Notes: generated by a model not told the origin, from the sequence alone. A DNA stretch of 64,000 nucleotides from Cupriavidus agavae (GCF_004217045.1 NZ_SGXM01000007.1:62001-126000); one strand, 5' to 3'. Positions 33,759 through 44,478 are shown, numbered from the stretch's first letter. Translations and numbers: made by a program.

Positions 33759-36194
33759 CTAGCGCCGGAATCCATGAAAATGGCCGCCACCGCCGCCAAA
33801 CCTGCCGCCGCCACCGCCGAACCGCCCCTGCCATTGCTGCGCTGCCGCGTTGCCAAAGCGCTGCTGGCCCACCTGCCGCGCCTGCCGCTGCTGGTCGAGC
33901 CGGTTCTGGACGTCTGCGTTCGGCTGCACGGGCTGCCAGCCGCCCTGGGTGTGCTGCTGCCAGCCGTTGTCGGTGTGCTGGTAGACGTTGCCGTCATGCC
34001 CGGCGTAGACATTGCCGTTGTTCCAGACCACCGCGTTGTCCTTGTTCGGATTCGCCACGAAGCCCCGGCTGCCGGCGGCCTGCTGGCCGGTCTGCGTGTT
34101 GCCGGCCACGCCGATCTCGCCGGCACCGATGCGGCCGGTCTGGGCGTTGTAGCCGGCCGCCTGCCGTCCGGCCGCGTAGTTGCCGGTGTACTCGTTGCCG
34201 GCCACGCCGCCGCGCGCCGCGCCTTCGCGGCCGGTCGACGGATTGGCGAACGAGCCCTGGCGCCCCGCCGCGTAGTTGCCCGAGTACGGGTTGAACGCCG
34301 CGCCGCGGCTGCCCTGGTAGCGCGCGCCGGTGGCCGGGTTGTAGCCCGCGCCGGCCGTGCCGCGCCACTGGGTGCCCGTCCAGGCGTTCCAGCCCTCGGC
34401 GTGGGTCACGGTGCCCTGCCCCCAGCGGCCGTAGAAATTCGCCTGGTTGATGTTGACGAAGCTGCCGCCGCCCCAGCCGCCATACCAGTACGGACCCCAG
34501 TACGGCGACGCCGCGCCCCAGATCGCCCCGGCCGCGAAGCCGAACGCAAACCCCTCGGCCACGCCGATGCCGAAACCGGCGCCATAGCCGTAGGTGACCG
34601 GATAGCCGTAGTAATAGGTGCCGACATAGGGCGGGTAGACATAGCCCGTGCCGTAGACCACGGTGCCGTCCGGGTTGACCACCACGCCAAGGTAGCCCGG
34701 CGTGTAGCCCACCACCACCGTGGCAGGCGTGACCGAGTAGATGCGCACGTAGGTAACGTAGTAGAGCGGCGAGCTGGGCGGAATCGTGTAGATGGCCGAC
34801 GCCACTTCGGTCGCCACGCGCCACGGCCCGCCCGGCACGTCGGCCGTGAACCAGACGCCGTTGGCCACGGCGTAGTAGTGGGACGCGTCAACCTCGATCA
34901 CCGGCGTGCCGGTATTGACCGCGTAGCGCAGCGACGTGCCGGTGATCGGCTCGAACTTCGGCGGGCCGTCATAGGCCACGGCGATGGTCGCCTTGTCGCG
35001 CGCCACCGAGGCGGTCTGCGGAATCGTCGCGGCGATCTCGGCCTCGCGCGCCTGCGGCGTGCCGGGTACCGAGACCAGCACGTTGGCCTTGGGATCCTGC
35101 GGCGAGATCTTCGCAAAATCGGCCGGCAGCGCGTTGCCGGGCACGTATTCCCACGGCCCGTTCAGCATCGCGGCACGGAACCAGCGCCCCGAGATCAGCA
35201 CGTAGGTCTGGTTGCTCGATGGATCGACGAACACGGCGTGGTCGGCGTTCGACATCGTCAGCAGGCCCACGCCGGTCACCGGCGTCATTTTCGGCTCGCC
35301 GCTGGTGATGATCAGTTCGGCCGGGCGGGTGGCCATCAGCACCGCCGGCGCGCGGGCCGGCTTCCGGCCATCGGCGGGCAGCATGGGATCGGGCTTGGGC
35401 TCGCCCTTGGCCGCCGCGATCTTGCTGGCGGCACCGAGCAGCGCGGCGGGCGGGGTGGCAACCGGCTCCCACGCGCCGCCCGCCGAGGCCGACCGGTACC
35501 AGTACCCGGCCGCCTGCAGCCACAGTTCCCCGGCGCCGTCGCGCAGCAGCAGGGCGCGGCTGTTGATGGCCCGTTCGTACGAAGTGCCGCCCACGGCACG
35601 CCAGGCCGGGTCGCCGTCCACATGCACGAGCACCGTGGGCGTGGTGGCAAAGAGGATCTGGGGCGCATCGTTCCTGACCGGCACGCGCTGTGCCCTGGCC
35701 AGTTCCTGCGACACCGCATAGCTGGCCTGCAGTTCGTCGAGCGGCACGGTCAGCCCCTGCGGCGTCAGCCGGCCGATCAGCGCCTGGCGGATCTTGTCGG
35801 CGGTGTCGGGCCGGGTGGGCACGTCCACGCTGTCGATCTGGATGTTCGAGAGCTGCACCAGCGCCGAGGGCTTGTCGATATCGGCCTGCGCCGAGAAGCG
35901 CGCCACGCCATAGGTGGGCGCCCCGTCCTTCGCGCCAATGCCCACGGCAGCGCGGCCCGACATCTGGTTGCCCTCCCATTTCTCGATCTCGGGCTGGTAC
36001 AGCTCCACATGTTCGCCGCCCACCTCGTAGCTGCGCGGCCAGGTCAGCGGCGTCACCTTGCGGGCGCTGGCGGACCGGGCGGCCTTGGCCTTGCCCCCAT
36101 CGTCGGCGGTGGCCGCGGCTGCCTGCGGAGCGGCAGCCACGGCAGCCAGGGCCAGCGCGAGCAAGGTGGGAGTCAGGAGAGAACGCTTGGACAT
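33759..36194 (-). CDS. Large secreted protein with three W-rich repeats and Gly/Asn-rich tail
   Basis: The 811-aa protein has a signal peptide (about 1-28). Three related units of about 60 residues lie at 186-245, 292-352 and 402-461; each ends in a motif like GYWYRSASAGGAWEP, GRWFRAAMLNGPWEYV or GVWFTADVPGGPWRV. Then comes a Tyr/Gly/Val-rich hydrophobic stretch (about 480-575) that could insert in a membrane or pack as fibres. The tail (610-811) has repeated GYNPATGARYQ-, AAGRQ- and GNTQTG-like units and ends in Gly/Phe/His. Proteins of this shape are often labelled carbohydrate-binding V/XII-like; no catalytic motif is visible. It is divergent from a metallophosphoesterase gene. Confidence 0.7.
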   Translation of the reverse strand: MSKRSLLTPTLLALALAAVAAAPQAAAATADDGGKAKAARSASARKVTPLTWPRSYEVGGEHVELYQPEIEKWEGNQMSGRAAVGIGAKDGAPTYGVARFSAQADIDKPSALVQLSNIQIDSVDVPTRPDTADKIRQALIGRLTPQGLTVPLDELQASYAVSQELARAQRVPVRNDAPQILFATTPTVLVHVDGDPAWRAVGGTSYERAINSRALLLRDGAGELWLQAAGYWYRSASAGGAWEPVATPPAALLGAASKIAAAKGEPKPDPMLPADGRKPARAPAVLMATRPAELIITSGEPKMTPVTGVGLLTMSNADHAVFVDPSSNQTYVLISGRWFRAAMLNGPWEYVPGNALPADFAKISPQDPKANVLVSVPGTPQAREAEIAATIPQTASVARDKATIAVAYDGPPKFEPITGTSLRYAVNTGTPVIEVDASHYYAVANGVWFTADVPGGPWRVATEVASAIYTIPPSSPLYYVTYVRIYSVTPATVVVGYTPGYLGVVVNPDGTVVYGTGYVYPPYVGTYYYGYPVTYGYGAGFGIGVAEGFAFGFAAGAIWGAASPYWGPYWYGGWGGGSFVNINQANFYGRWGQGTVTHAEGWNAWTGTQWRGTAGAGYNPATGARYQGSRGAAFNPYSGNYAAGRQGSFANPSTGREGAARGGVAGNEYTGNYAAGRQAAGYNAQTGRIGAGEIGVAGNTQTGQQAAGSRGFVANPNKDNAVVWNNGNVYAGHDGNVYQHTDNGWQQHTQGGWQPVQPNADVQNRLDQQRQARQVGQQRFGNAAAQQWQGRFGGGGGRFGGGGGHFHGFRR

Positions 36195-36456
36195 GGCAAC
36201 TCCGGGCGGGAATGGGCAGCATGCGGCACCGCTGCGAGGTCAGACGAATCTAAATGACGCGACGGTCTGGAACAATCGACCTCGAAAACATTCATCTTGC
36301 CTCAGAAATCGTACAGATCGACGGCACGCAGGGCCAGCGATGCCGGGGCTTGCGCGCGCGATTTGCGGTCTTTTGTCGCCTATCTTGCTCCTACACCCTT
36401 GAAGCCGGGCCATTGGCGCCTCAACTAGCTGAATTACGACCCCATCGCCCGCCCCC

Positions 36457-37599
36457 ATGAGTTCCAAGCTGCTGCGCCGCTCCCTGTTGCTGCCCGCGAT
36501 GATCGTCGCGGCGCTCCATGTCTATATCGGCGTCCGGCTGCTGCCGGCCCTGCCCGGCCCGCTGGTGTTCCACACGCTCGGCGCGCTGTGGCTGGTGGCG
36601 TCCAGCCTGCTGATCCCATCGGCGCTGATGGCACGGCGGCTCTCCACGGGCTGGGCCGACCGCCTGAGCTGGATCGGCATGCTGGCCATGGGATTCTTCT
36701 CATCGCTGCTGATCCTGACGCTGGCCCGCGACATCTTCCTGCTGGTGGCGGCCCTGACCGGCTGGCAGCCGGCCGGGCTGGGCGCCGACAGCGCCGTCAC
36801 CGTGGTGCTGCTGGCGCTGGCGGTCTCGGCCATCGGCTTCTTCAACGCGCGGCGTACGGCGCGGGTGGTGCGGGTGGAGGTACCGATCGCCGGCCTGCCG
36901 GATGCTTTTCAAGGTTTTACGATCGCGCAGATCAGTGACATCCACGTTGGCCCCACGATCAAGCGCCCCTACCTCGACCGCATCGTCGACCGGGTCAATG
37001 CGCTGAAGCCCGACGCCATCGCCGTGACAGGCGACCTCGTGGACGGCTCGGTACGCGAGCTGTCGGCCCACACGGCGCCATTCGGGCGGCTGGCGGCGCG
37101 CCACGGCGCCTACGTGGTGACCGGCAACCACGAGTACTACTCGGGCGCCGAGCCGTGGATCGCTGAACTACGACGTCTGGGCCTGACGGTGCTGATGAAC
37201 GAACACGTGGTGGTGACGCGCGGGCAGGCGTCGCTGGTGCTGGGCGGGGTGACCGATTTCACGGCCGGCGGCTTCATCGAGAGCCATCGCAGCGACCCGG
37301 CCCGGGCGCTGGCCGGCGCGCCAGCCAATGCCTCGGCACGCGTGCTGTTCGCCCACCAGCCGCGCTCTGCCCCGGCTGCCGCGGCGGCGGGGTTCGATCT
37401 GCAGTTGTCGGGACACACGCACGGCGGCCAGTTCTGGCCGTGGAACCTGTTCGTGCCGATGCAGCAGCCCTATGTGCACGGGCTGAAGCGGCATGAGCGG
37501 ATGTGGATCTATGTGAGCCGCGGGACGGGCTACTGGGGGCCGCCGAAACGGTTCGGCGCGCCTTCGGAGATTACGCTGGTGAGGCTGGTGCGGGGGTGA
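36457..37599 (+). CDS. Membrane-anchored metallophosphoesterase (YkuE/YaeI-like)
   Basis: The 380-aa protein has four N-terminal membrane helices (to about residue 130) and a calcineurin-type phosphoesterase domain. The metal ligands are seen in ISDIHVG, VTGDLVDG, VTGNHEYY and LSGHTHGGQFWPW. Relatives include UDP-diacylglucosamine or cell-wall-linked phosphoesterases; the exact substrate is unknown. The C-terminus YVSRGTGYWGPPKRFGAPSE is typical of the YkuE-like group. A palindromic repeat follows the stop. Confidence 0.92.
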   Translation: MSSKLLRRSLLLPAMIVAALHVYIGVRLLPALPGPLVFHTLGALWLVASSLLIPSALMARRLSTGWADRLSWIGMLAMGFFSSLLILTLARDIFLLVAALTGWQPAGLGADSAVTVVLLALAVSAIGFFNARRTARVVRVEVPIAGLPDAFQGFTIAQISDIHVGPTIKRPYLDRIVDRVNALKPDAIAVTGDLVDGSVRELSAHTAPFGRLAARHGAYVVTGNHEYYSGAEPWIAELRRLGLTVLMNEHVVVTRGQASLVLGGVTDFTAGGFIESHRSDPARALAGAPANASARVLFAHQPRSAPAAAAAGFDLQLSGHTHGGQFWPWNLFVPMQQPYVHGLKRHERMWIYVSRGTGYWGPPKRFGAPSEITLVRLVRG

Positions 37600-37611
37600 A
37601 CTTCCAGCTTT

Positions 37612-37655
37612 CCCGCTTGTTTGCTCCCCCTCTCCCGCAACGCGGGAGAGGGGAG
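37612..37655. repeat. Palindromic intergenic repeat, copy 5
   Basis: Flank CCCGCTTGTTTG, then CTCCCCCTCTCCCGC and GCGGGAGAGGGGAG around AAC. The same flank and stem occur in reverse in copy 3. It lies between convergent genes and could end transcription on both strands. Confidence 0.8.
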
Positions 37656-37677
37656 AACACCGAGGGAAGATGAGCCC

Positions 37678-39345
<1,668 letters not shown>

Positions 39346-39493
39346 GGGAGCGGGTTCGGTTGGGTGCTGTGGAATGCGGCGGAAGGCGGCGGCGCCGGGC
39401 GCCGCGGCCGAGGGAATGGCGGGAGTGTAGCAAACGGGCGGCCGGACTCAATGCCGGGCCGGCGCCACCCGGGCACTCCAGGCCCTGCGCCGG

Positions 39494-39499
39494 TACAAT
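39494..39499 (+). promoter_or_regulatory. Likely -10 element before the His-tailed zinc-finger gene
   Basis: TACAAT in CCGGTACAATGGCGGG, 51 bp before the ATG at 39550. The -35 is weak. Confidence 0.45.
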
Positions 39500-39549
39500 G
39501 GCGGGTTCTGTCGAGCGCCTTCCTGGCGCTTTTACTATCCCGGATTCCG

Positions 39550-39774
39550 ATGAGCAAACCCGCCCTGACCCTCAAGTTCAAGTGCAAGAAGTGCACGAAA
39601 CCCGTCACGCTGTACCTGCAGAAGACTTCGGCCTGCTCGCACATCCAGCCGTACCAGGGCATCTGCAAGTGCGGCGAGCTGATGCGCCACGCCACCGGCG
39701 ACAAGGACGCCGTGGCGTCGTTCGTGAACTCGACCGACAACAGCTGGATGCACCACCACCATCACCACCACTGA
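39550..39774 (+). CDS. Small CxxC protein with natural seven-histidine tail
   Basis: The 74-aa protein has FKCKKCTKPVTLYLQKTSAC, then ICKCGEL: a CxxC pair and further cysteines that could form a zinc ribbon. It ends NSWMHHHHHHH, an uninterrupted run of seven His at the C-terminus. I recognise no family name, but the frame is clean and its ATG follows a good promoter. The stop is 6 bp before the metallopeptidase ATG, so they are co-transcribed. The His tail probably binds Zn, Ni or Cu in vivo; that is inference. Confidence 0.82.
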   Translation: MSKPALTLKFKCKKCTKPVTLYLQKTSACSHIQPYQGICKCGELMRHATGDKDAVASFVNSTDNSWMHHHHHHH

Positions 39775-39780
39775 TCGGCC

Positions 39781-40359
39781 ATGACCGAAGGCTGGCGGCC
39801 GGGCGTGAAAGACCCGATGCGATTCCTGGGCGGCTATCCGCCCCACGTGCTCGACCAGGTGCGCGCCGCGCTTGTCGCCGGCACGCTGGGCGACCACCTG
39901 GCGCGCCGCTATCCCGAGCGTCACACGATCCAGACCGACCGCGCACTCTACGAGTACACGGCCGAGATCAAGCAGGAATATCTGCGCAGCGCCCCGCCGC
40001 TGCACAAGGTGGGCTACGACGCGCGGCTCGACACCGCGCAGCACGCGCTGGGCCTGCACACGGCCATCTCGCGCGTGCAGGGCGGCAAGCTCAAGGCGAA
40101 GAAGGAAATCCGCGTGGCGTCGCTGTTCAAGGACGCGCCCGCCGATTTCCTGCGGATGATCGTCGTGCATGAACTCGCCCACCTCAAGGAGAGCGACCAC
40201 GACAAGGCGTTCTACCGGCTCTGCGAGTACATGGAACCGCGCTACCACCAGTTGGAGTTCGATACGCGCGTGTATCTGGCGTGGCGCGATGCGGAGAAGG
40301 CGGCGGCCAGCACGACCGCCGCAACCGCCTCAACTACCTCAAATCAATCGCAGCTGTAA
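39781..40359 (+). CDS. YgjP-like (M48/WLM-type) zinc metallopeptidase
   Basis: The 192-aa protein has the zinc site VVHELAHLKESDHDKAFYRL, an HExxH with a third His ligand four residues on and an acidic helix, as in YgjP/DUF45 proteins. The C-terminal tail is low-complexity Ala/Thr. The soluble cytoplasmic location and substrate are unknown. Co-transcription with the metal-binding His-tailed protein hints at a metal link. Its last 16 bp overlap the 3' end of the convergent GH114 gene. Confidence 0.85.
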   Translation: MTEGWRPGVKDPMRFLGGYPPHVLDQVRAALVAGTLGDHLARRYPERHTIQTDRALYEYTAEIKQEYLRSAPPLHKVGYDARLDTAQHALGLHTAISRVQGGKLKAKKEIRVASLFKDAPADFLRMIVVHELAHLKESDHDKAFYRLCEYMEPRYHQLEFDTRVYLAWRDAEKAAASTTAATASTTSNQSQL

Positions 40360-41237
40360 CGGAATTTATCGTTCAGTGCCAACGGCAGCACAAGTGTGCG
40401 CAAGTTCAACGCCTTGGCCTTCGCGCATAGCGTCTTGCGCGTGGTGGCGTCCTTCCACTTGGCCTGATACTCGACGTTGAACACCGGCTTGCCCTGCACC
40501 GTGAACGCGGAATATCCGCCGCACTCGTTGTACTGGAAGCACTGCTCGTTCACCGCGAAATCGAACGACGCGGCGAGGTCGCCCAATTGGTCGACGCTGT
40601 TCTTCAGGCCCACGGCCAGCCCGCGCGCATGCGCCTCGTTGGCCAGGAAGCGGTTGTAGTCGAGCTGCGTGGCAGCCGTCAGCGGGAAGCCGGGCTTGTT
40701 GGTGTAGCCGTCGACATTGTCGGGATCGACGCCATCGCAGCCGCGTGACCTGGCCAGGTCCAGACGGGCCTTCATGATCGCCCGCACATTGGCCGAACGC
40801 GTGTCGAGCCAGCGCTCGCCCGCCCAGCCATCGAGCGCGTTGCCCATGTCGGCGCCCTTGAACTTGGAGAAGTCCGAGCGCCAGTTCTCGCTGCTGCCCG
40901 CCGAGAAGTAGCACACCACGCGCTTGCCCTGCGCCTTCAGCGCATCGATGGTGGCCTGCGGCGTGTCGTACAGGTCGATATCGAACACGGCCGCGTCGTA
41001 GCCCGTGTTGACCGTGCCCTGCAGTTGCAACTGCCACGTATCGGTCAGCGCCGGCACCCAGCGCGCCGGTGCCACTGCGCTCTGCGTGGCGGAAGCCGAC
41101 AGCGTGGTGGCCTCGGACACCCGCACCACCGAACCGCCCTCGCCATCGTCGCCGCCGCCACCGCATGCGGCCACCGCACCGACGATCGCCACCATTGCCG
41201 CGCGCGCAAGCCCCCGGCCTGCATTCCTGCGTTCCAT
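40344..41237 (-). CDS. GH114-type lipoprotein (endo-alpha-1,4-polygalactosaminidase-like)
   Basis: The 297-aa lipoprotein (lipobox VAAC, then GGGGDD) has a TIM-barrel-like domain. Features are WQLQLQGTVNTGYDAAVFDI near the start, GKRVVCYFSAGSSENWRSDF, and the acidic GCDGVDPDNVDGY that holds the likely catalytic residues. These are shared by the GH114 family, whose founder cleaves alpha-1,4-polygalactosamine. A role in degrading or trimming an exopolysaccharide is inferred. No polysaccharide locus is adjacent. Confidence 0.88.
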   Translation of the reverse strand: MERRNAGRGLARAAMVAIVGAVAACGGGGDDGEGGSVVRVSEATTLSASATQSAVAPARWVPALTDTWQLQLQGTVNTGYDAAVFDIDLYDTPQATIDALKAQGKRVVCYFSAGSSENWRSDFSKFKGADMGNALDGWAGERWLDTRSANVRAIMKARLDLARSRGCDGVDPDNVDGYTNKPGFPLTAATQLDYNRFLANEAHARGLAVGLKNSVDQLGDLAASFDFAVNEQCFQYNECGGYSAFTVQGKPVFNVEYQAKWKDATTRKTLCAKAKALNLRTLVLPLALNDKFRYSCD

Positions 41238-41627
41238 AGTTTGACCTCTCCTGTTGTACCCAACGAATCAAAATTGGCCGATTTGTTATGTCCCCGTACG
41301 GCCGGCCACCGGCGCGGGGATGCCCTTTCAGGAAGGGTCAGTGCTGCGGCACCGATTATGCGCGAGACAAGCGCCGATGACTCCACAACTTGCCGTTTGT
41401 CACGACCGGCAACCGTACTGTCATCAAACTCCGCCACCCTCTTGGGACTCGTCTGCTCAAGCGTTATCGGCGGCGAACTTTCCGGTCTGAAGGGGTGCGG
41501 CTTGCCTCATTGTCCGGTCATTGTGTAACGAAAAAGACATATCTGTTCCCTAGTATCTGCGGCTGTCCCTGAACCCGGCGCCCGTCACGCAACGCGCGCC
41601 ATCCCGCAAAAGACTGGAGGAACGACC
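41238..41627. other. 390-bp regulatory gap before phoX
   Basis: This gap holds the divergent promoters of the GH114 gene and phoX. CTGTCATCAAACT at 41418-41430 resembles the first half of a Pho box (CTGTCAT plus AT-rich spacer), but the second half-site is poor. Short frames here show no family features. No hairpin terminator is seen. Confidence 0.4.
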
Positions 41628-43523
41628 ATGTCGTACATCACCGACAAGCTGCGCGCCCCGCGCCGAGACGCCGAAGGCAACAAGACCGTTCCGGGCCAGA
41701 CGCTCGAAGAACTGGTAGCCGCCAACCCGGCCCGCCGCCGCGTGCTGCGTGGCAGCCTGGGCGTATCGCTGCTGTCCGCGTTCGGCGGCGGCTCGCTGCT
41801 GGCAGCCTGCGGCGGCGACGACGATCCCGCACCGGCCCCGGCTCCGGCCCCCGCGCCTGCCCCGGCACCCGCCCCGGCACCCGCCCCGGCCCCCGGTGCA
41901 CAGCCGCTGGACTACAGCGTCAACTTCGAGGGTCTGCCGTCGAAGCTCACGCCCGAAGGCGTGCAGGTGGCCAAGGACTACAACTCCTACGTGCTGTTCT
42001 CGGCCGGCGACCCGGTCGCCGCAGGCTCCGCCGGGTACAAGGGAGCCTTCCAGACCTCGATGGAAACCGAACAGCAGGCCGGCGGCCAGCATGACGGCAT
42101 GCATTTCTACGAGATCCCGGGCGTCGATCCGCAAAAGGGCGGCCTGCTGGTGATGAACCACGAGGCACCGGACTCGGCCATCCTGCTGCCGACCGCCTAC
42201 GACCCCGCCACCGCCACCGCCGAGCAGAAGCGCGTGGTGCTGTCGTCGGTGGGCGTGTCCGTCATCGAGATCGAACTGGTTGCCGACAAGTGGGAAGTCA
42301 AGCGCAACTCGCTCTACAACAAGCGCTACACGGGCAACACCTCGTACCGCGTGTCCGGCCCCGCCGCCGCCGCCGTGGGCCCGGTGGTCATCGGCACGCT
42401 CAACAACTGCTCCAGCGGCCATACGCCGTGGGGCACGTACCTGACGTGCGAGGAAACGACCGATAACTACATCGACACGACGCAGCCGGACCAAGGCTAC
42501 GGCTGGGTGGTGGAAATCGATCCGCTCCAGCAGATCAGCGGCCTGCCCGTGAAGCGCACCGCCATGGGCCGCTTCGACCACGAGAACACCGCGTTCATGA
42601 CCACGCCCGAGAACCGCGTGGCCTTCTACATGGGCGACGACGGCACGCCAGGCTGCATCTACAAGTTCGTGCCGAGCGCCGCGTTCGACGCCACCAACCG
42701 CCTCAACAACGCCAGCCTGCTCGACAACGGCACGCTGTACGCCGCCAAGTTCAACGGCGACGGCAGCGGCGAGTGGATCGAACTGACCCAGGGCAAGAAC
42801 GGCCTCGTCGCCGGCGCCTCGGACCCGGGCAACTGGACCCAGGCCGCCCCGGGCGTGGTGGTGCCGGTGTCGGTCGATTTCAACACCCAGGCCGACGTCC
42901 TGATCAACACGAAGGCCGCCGCCCGCGTGGCCGGCGCCACGCTGATGGACCGCCCGGAATGGATCACGGTGGGCCTCGACAAGACCGTCTACTGCACGCT
43001 GACCAACAACGGCAGCCGCGTCCAGACCGACACCGCCAACCCGCGCCCCAACAACTCGCACGGCCACATCATCAAGTGGCACGAGGAAGGCGATTCCCCG
43101 CTGGCTACCAAGTTCAAATGGGAACTCCTGCTGCTGGCCGGCGACCCCTCGATCGCCAACCCGAACCTGCAGGGCAACATGAAGGGCGCCACCTTCAGCA
43201 GCCCCGACGGCATCCGCGTGGACCCGAAGGGCCGCCTGTGGGTGCAGACCGACGCCGGCACGGGCTCGTCGACGACCAACATCTTCGGCGCCAACTCGAT
43301 GCACTACGTCGACCAGGTAACCAAGGAAGTCCGCCGCCTGCTGGTAGGCCCGGTGGGCTGCGAGATTACCGGCCTGGCCTACACGCCGGACCTCACGACG
43401 TTCTTCGTGAACATCCAGCACCCGACCGGCGACGCGCGCGGCAACTGGCCGGACAAGGCCCTGCCGTCAAGGTCTTCGACGGTGGTGGTACGGCACAAGG
43501 ATGGGAAGCCGGTGGGGGCTTGA
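41628..43523 (+). CDS. phoX: PhoX-family alkaline phosphatase
   Basis: The 631-aa protein is a PhoX (DUF839) phosphatase, which releases phosphate from organic esters using Ca/Fe in a beta-propeller. The leader has a twin-arginine-type start (RRRVLRGSLGVSLLSAFGGG) and then a lipobox LLAAC, so Tat export and lipidation are both possible. A pure Pro-Ala run follows as a flexible spacer. Propeller landmarks include GTLNNCSSGHTPWGTYLTCE, WVVEIDP, MGRFDHENTAF and SPDGIRVDPKGRLWVQTDAG. GGAGG precedes the ATG. Phosphate control is expected. Confidence 0.93.
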   Translation: MSYITDKLRAPRRDAEGNKTVPGQTLEELVAANPARRRVLRGSLGVSLLSAFGGGSLLAACGGDDDPAPAPAPAPAPAPAPAPAPAPAPGAQPLDYSVNFEGLPSKLTPEGVQVAKDYNSYVLFSAGDPVAAGSAGYKGAFQTSMETEQQAGGQHDGMHFYEIPGVDPQKGGLLVMNHEAPDSAILLPTAYDPATATAEQKRVVLSSVGVSVIEIELVADKWEVKRNSLYNKRYTGNTSYRVSGPAAAAVGPVVIGTLNNCSSGHTPWGTYLTCEETTDNYIDTTQPDQGYGWVVEIDPLQQISGLPVKRTAMGRFDHENTAFMTTPENRVAFYMGDDGTPGCIYKFVPSAAFDATNRLNNASLLDNGTLYAAKFNGDGSGEWIELTQGKNGLVAGASDPGNWTQAAPGVVVPVSVDFNTQADVLINTKAAARVAGATLMDRPEWITVGLDKTVYCTLTNNGSRVQTDTANPRPNNSHGHIIKWHEEGDSPLATKFKWELLLLAGDPSIANPNLQGNMKGATFSSPDGIRVDPKGRLWVQTDAGTGSSTTNIFGANSMHYVDQVTKEVRRLLVGPVGCEITGLAYTPDLTTFFVNIQHPTGDARGNWPDKALPSRSSTVVVRHKDGKPVGA

Positions 43524-43543
43524 TCGGCTGATAGGTTGAAGGG

Positions 43544-43584
43544 AAACGCCGCGGGGGTTTTGGGGCTTCGCGGCGTTTTTTTTT
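43544..43584 (+). terminator. Rho-independent terminator of phoX
   Basis: AAACGCCGCG (43544-43553) pairs with CGCGGCGTTT (43569-43578), followed by a run of T to 43584. It directly abuts the stop of the convergent HNH gene. Confidence 0.88.
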
Positions 43585-44329
43585 AGGATTTCGAGTTGCC
43601 TCCCAATACAGACTGGAACTCCGAAATCGTGACTGTTGTCCCCCTGATCTGCATTACTCGATGAATGAGTCGATGGCAGATGGCGCAAAGTAACGCCAGA
43701 TCGGCGACCTTGGTCTTGACGCCACTAGCGCTCAGTCGAGACAGCGGCAGCATATGATGCGCTTCGAAGGCCGCGTCGGACAACTTGGCGTCTTGCAACG
43801 GCCCTCCGGTCCCACATGCGTCGCAAGTCAGCACGCTGGCCGAGCTAAGACGGTGAGATATAAGTCGCGCCCGTACACGTGGGTCTCGCTCTCGTCGCCG
43901 ATGTGCAGCCGACAATAGCCGTCCCTCGGGAAACTCCTCCCCTTCGTCACCTGATACAGAAGAAATTGACGCTGTAGCACTCTCTGTCCGGATTTCTTGT
44001 GCCAAACGCACGACATGGTCCGGCAAATGTCCGAAATCGCTCCACACTTGACGATCGACGGAGGACACGTTGGCGAGTCCGCGGCCTGTAGCTACCTGCC
44101 TGAGGTTCTGTAGCTTAAAGGCGACGCCCTCGGGATTTCTGAAAGATTTCCTACGGCCTTCGATTGGATAGATGGGAAGCGCTCGCAACTCATCGGATAG
44201 TCGGATGACCCTGCTATCGCGAGGGCCCGGCAATGACTGAGTCCCAGCACAGGTCAGATAAAGTTCTAACGCGAGAATGACTTCATCGCGAGTCCAATCC
44301 GGATTGCCATGACCTTGAGTCGCAGCCAT
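43583..44329 (-). CDS. McrA-like HNH endonuclease (predicted modification-dependent)
   Basis: The 248-aa protein has an N-terminal domain NPDWTRDEVILALELYL, later FRNPEGVAFKLQNL and VWSDFGHLP, shared by HNH restriction-type proteins. The C-terminal ~60 residues form an HNH nuclease: CDACG, FEAHHMLPLSRL, then VADLALLCAICHRLIHR. Similar proteins cut modified DNA (type IV); the specificity is unknown. A TTG at 44341 is in frame, but the ATG at 44329 is preferred. Its G+C is lower than in neighbouring genes, and it sits next to tRNA-Thr, a common insertion site, so it is probably horizontally acquired. Confidence 0.82.
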   Translation of the reverse strand: MAATQGHGNPDWTRDEVILALELYLTCAGTQSLPGPRDSRVIRLSDELRALPIYPIEGRRKSFRNPEGVAFKLQNLRQVATGRGLANVSSVDRQVWSDFGHLPDHVVRLAQEIRTESATASISSVSGDEGEEFPEGRLLSAAHRRRERDPRVRARLISHRLSSASVLTCDACGTGGPLQDAKLSDAAFEAHHMLPLSRLSASGVKTKVADLALLCAICHRLIHRVMQIRGTTVTISEFQSVLGGNSKS

Positions 44330-44478
44330 TGCGGGTTCCAACTTTGAGAAGATTCTGAAATTTAATCAGCAAGCACTCAATTTGGATACCGTCCTGAAGT
44401 GGTAAAAAGTACGCGTGCGGGAGATACAGCCCGTTCTACGTCACCTTTATTGGTAGCAAGCGGTAGGGAAAGGAAAAC

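Noticed and set aside
33774..36257. An 827-codon plus-strand frame
   Set aside because: Antisense to the 811-aa secreted protein, whose signal peptide and repeats show the correct strand.
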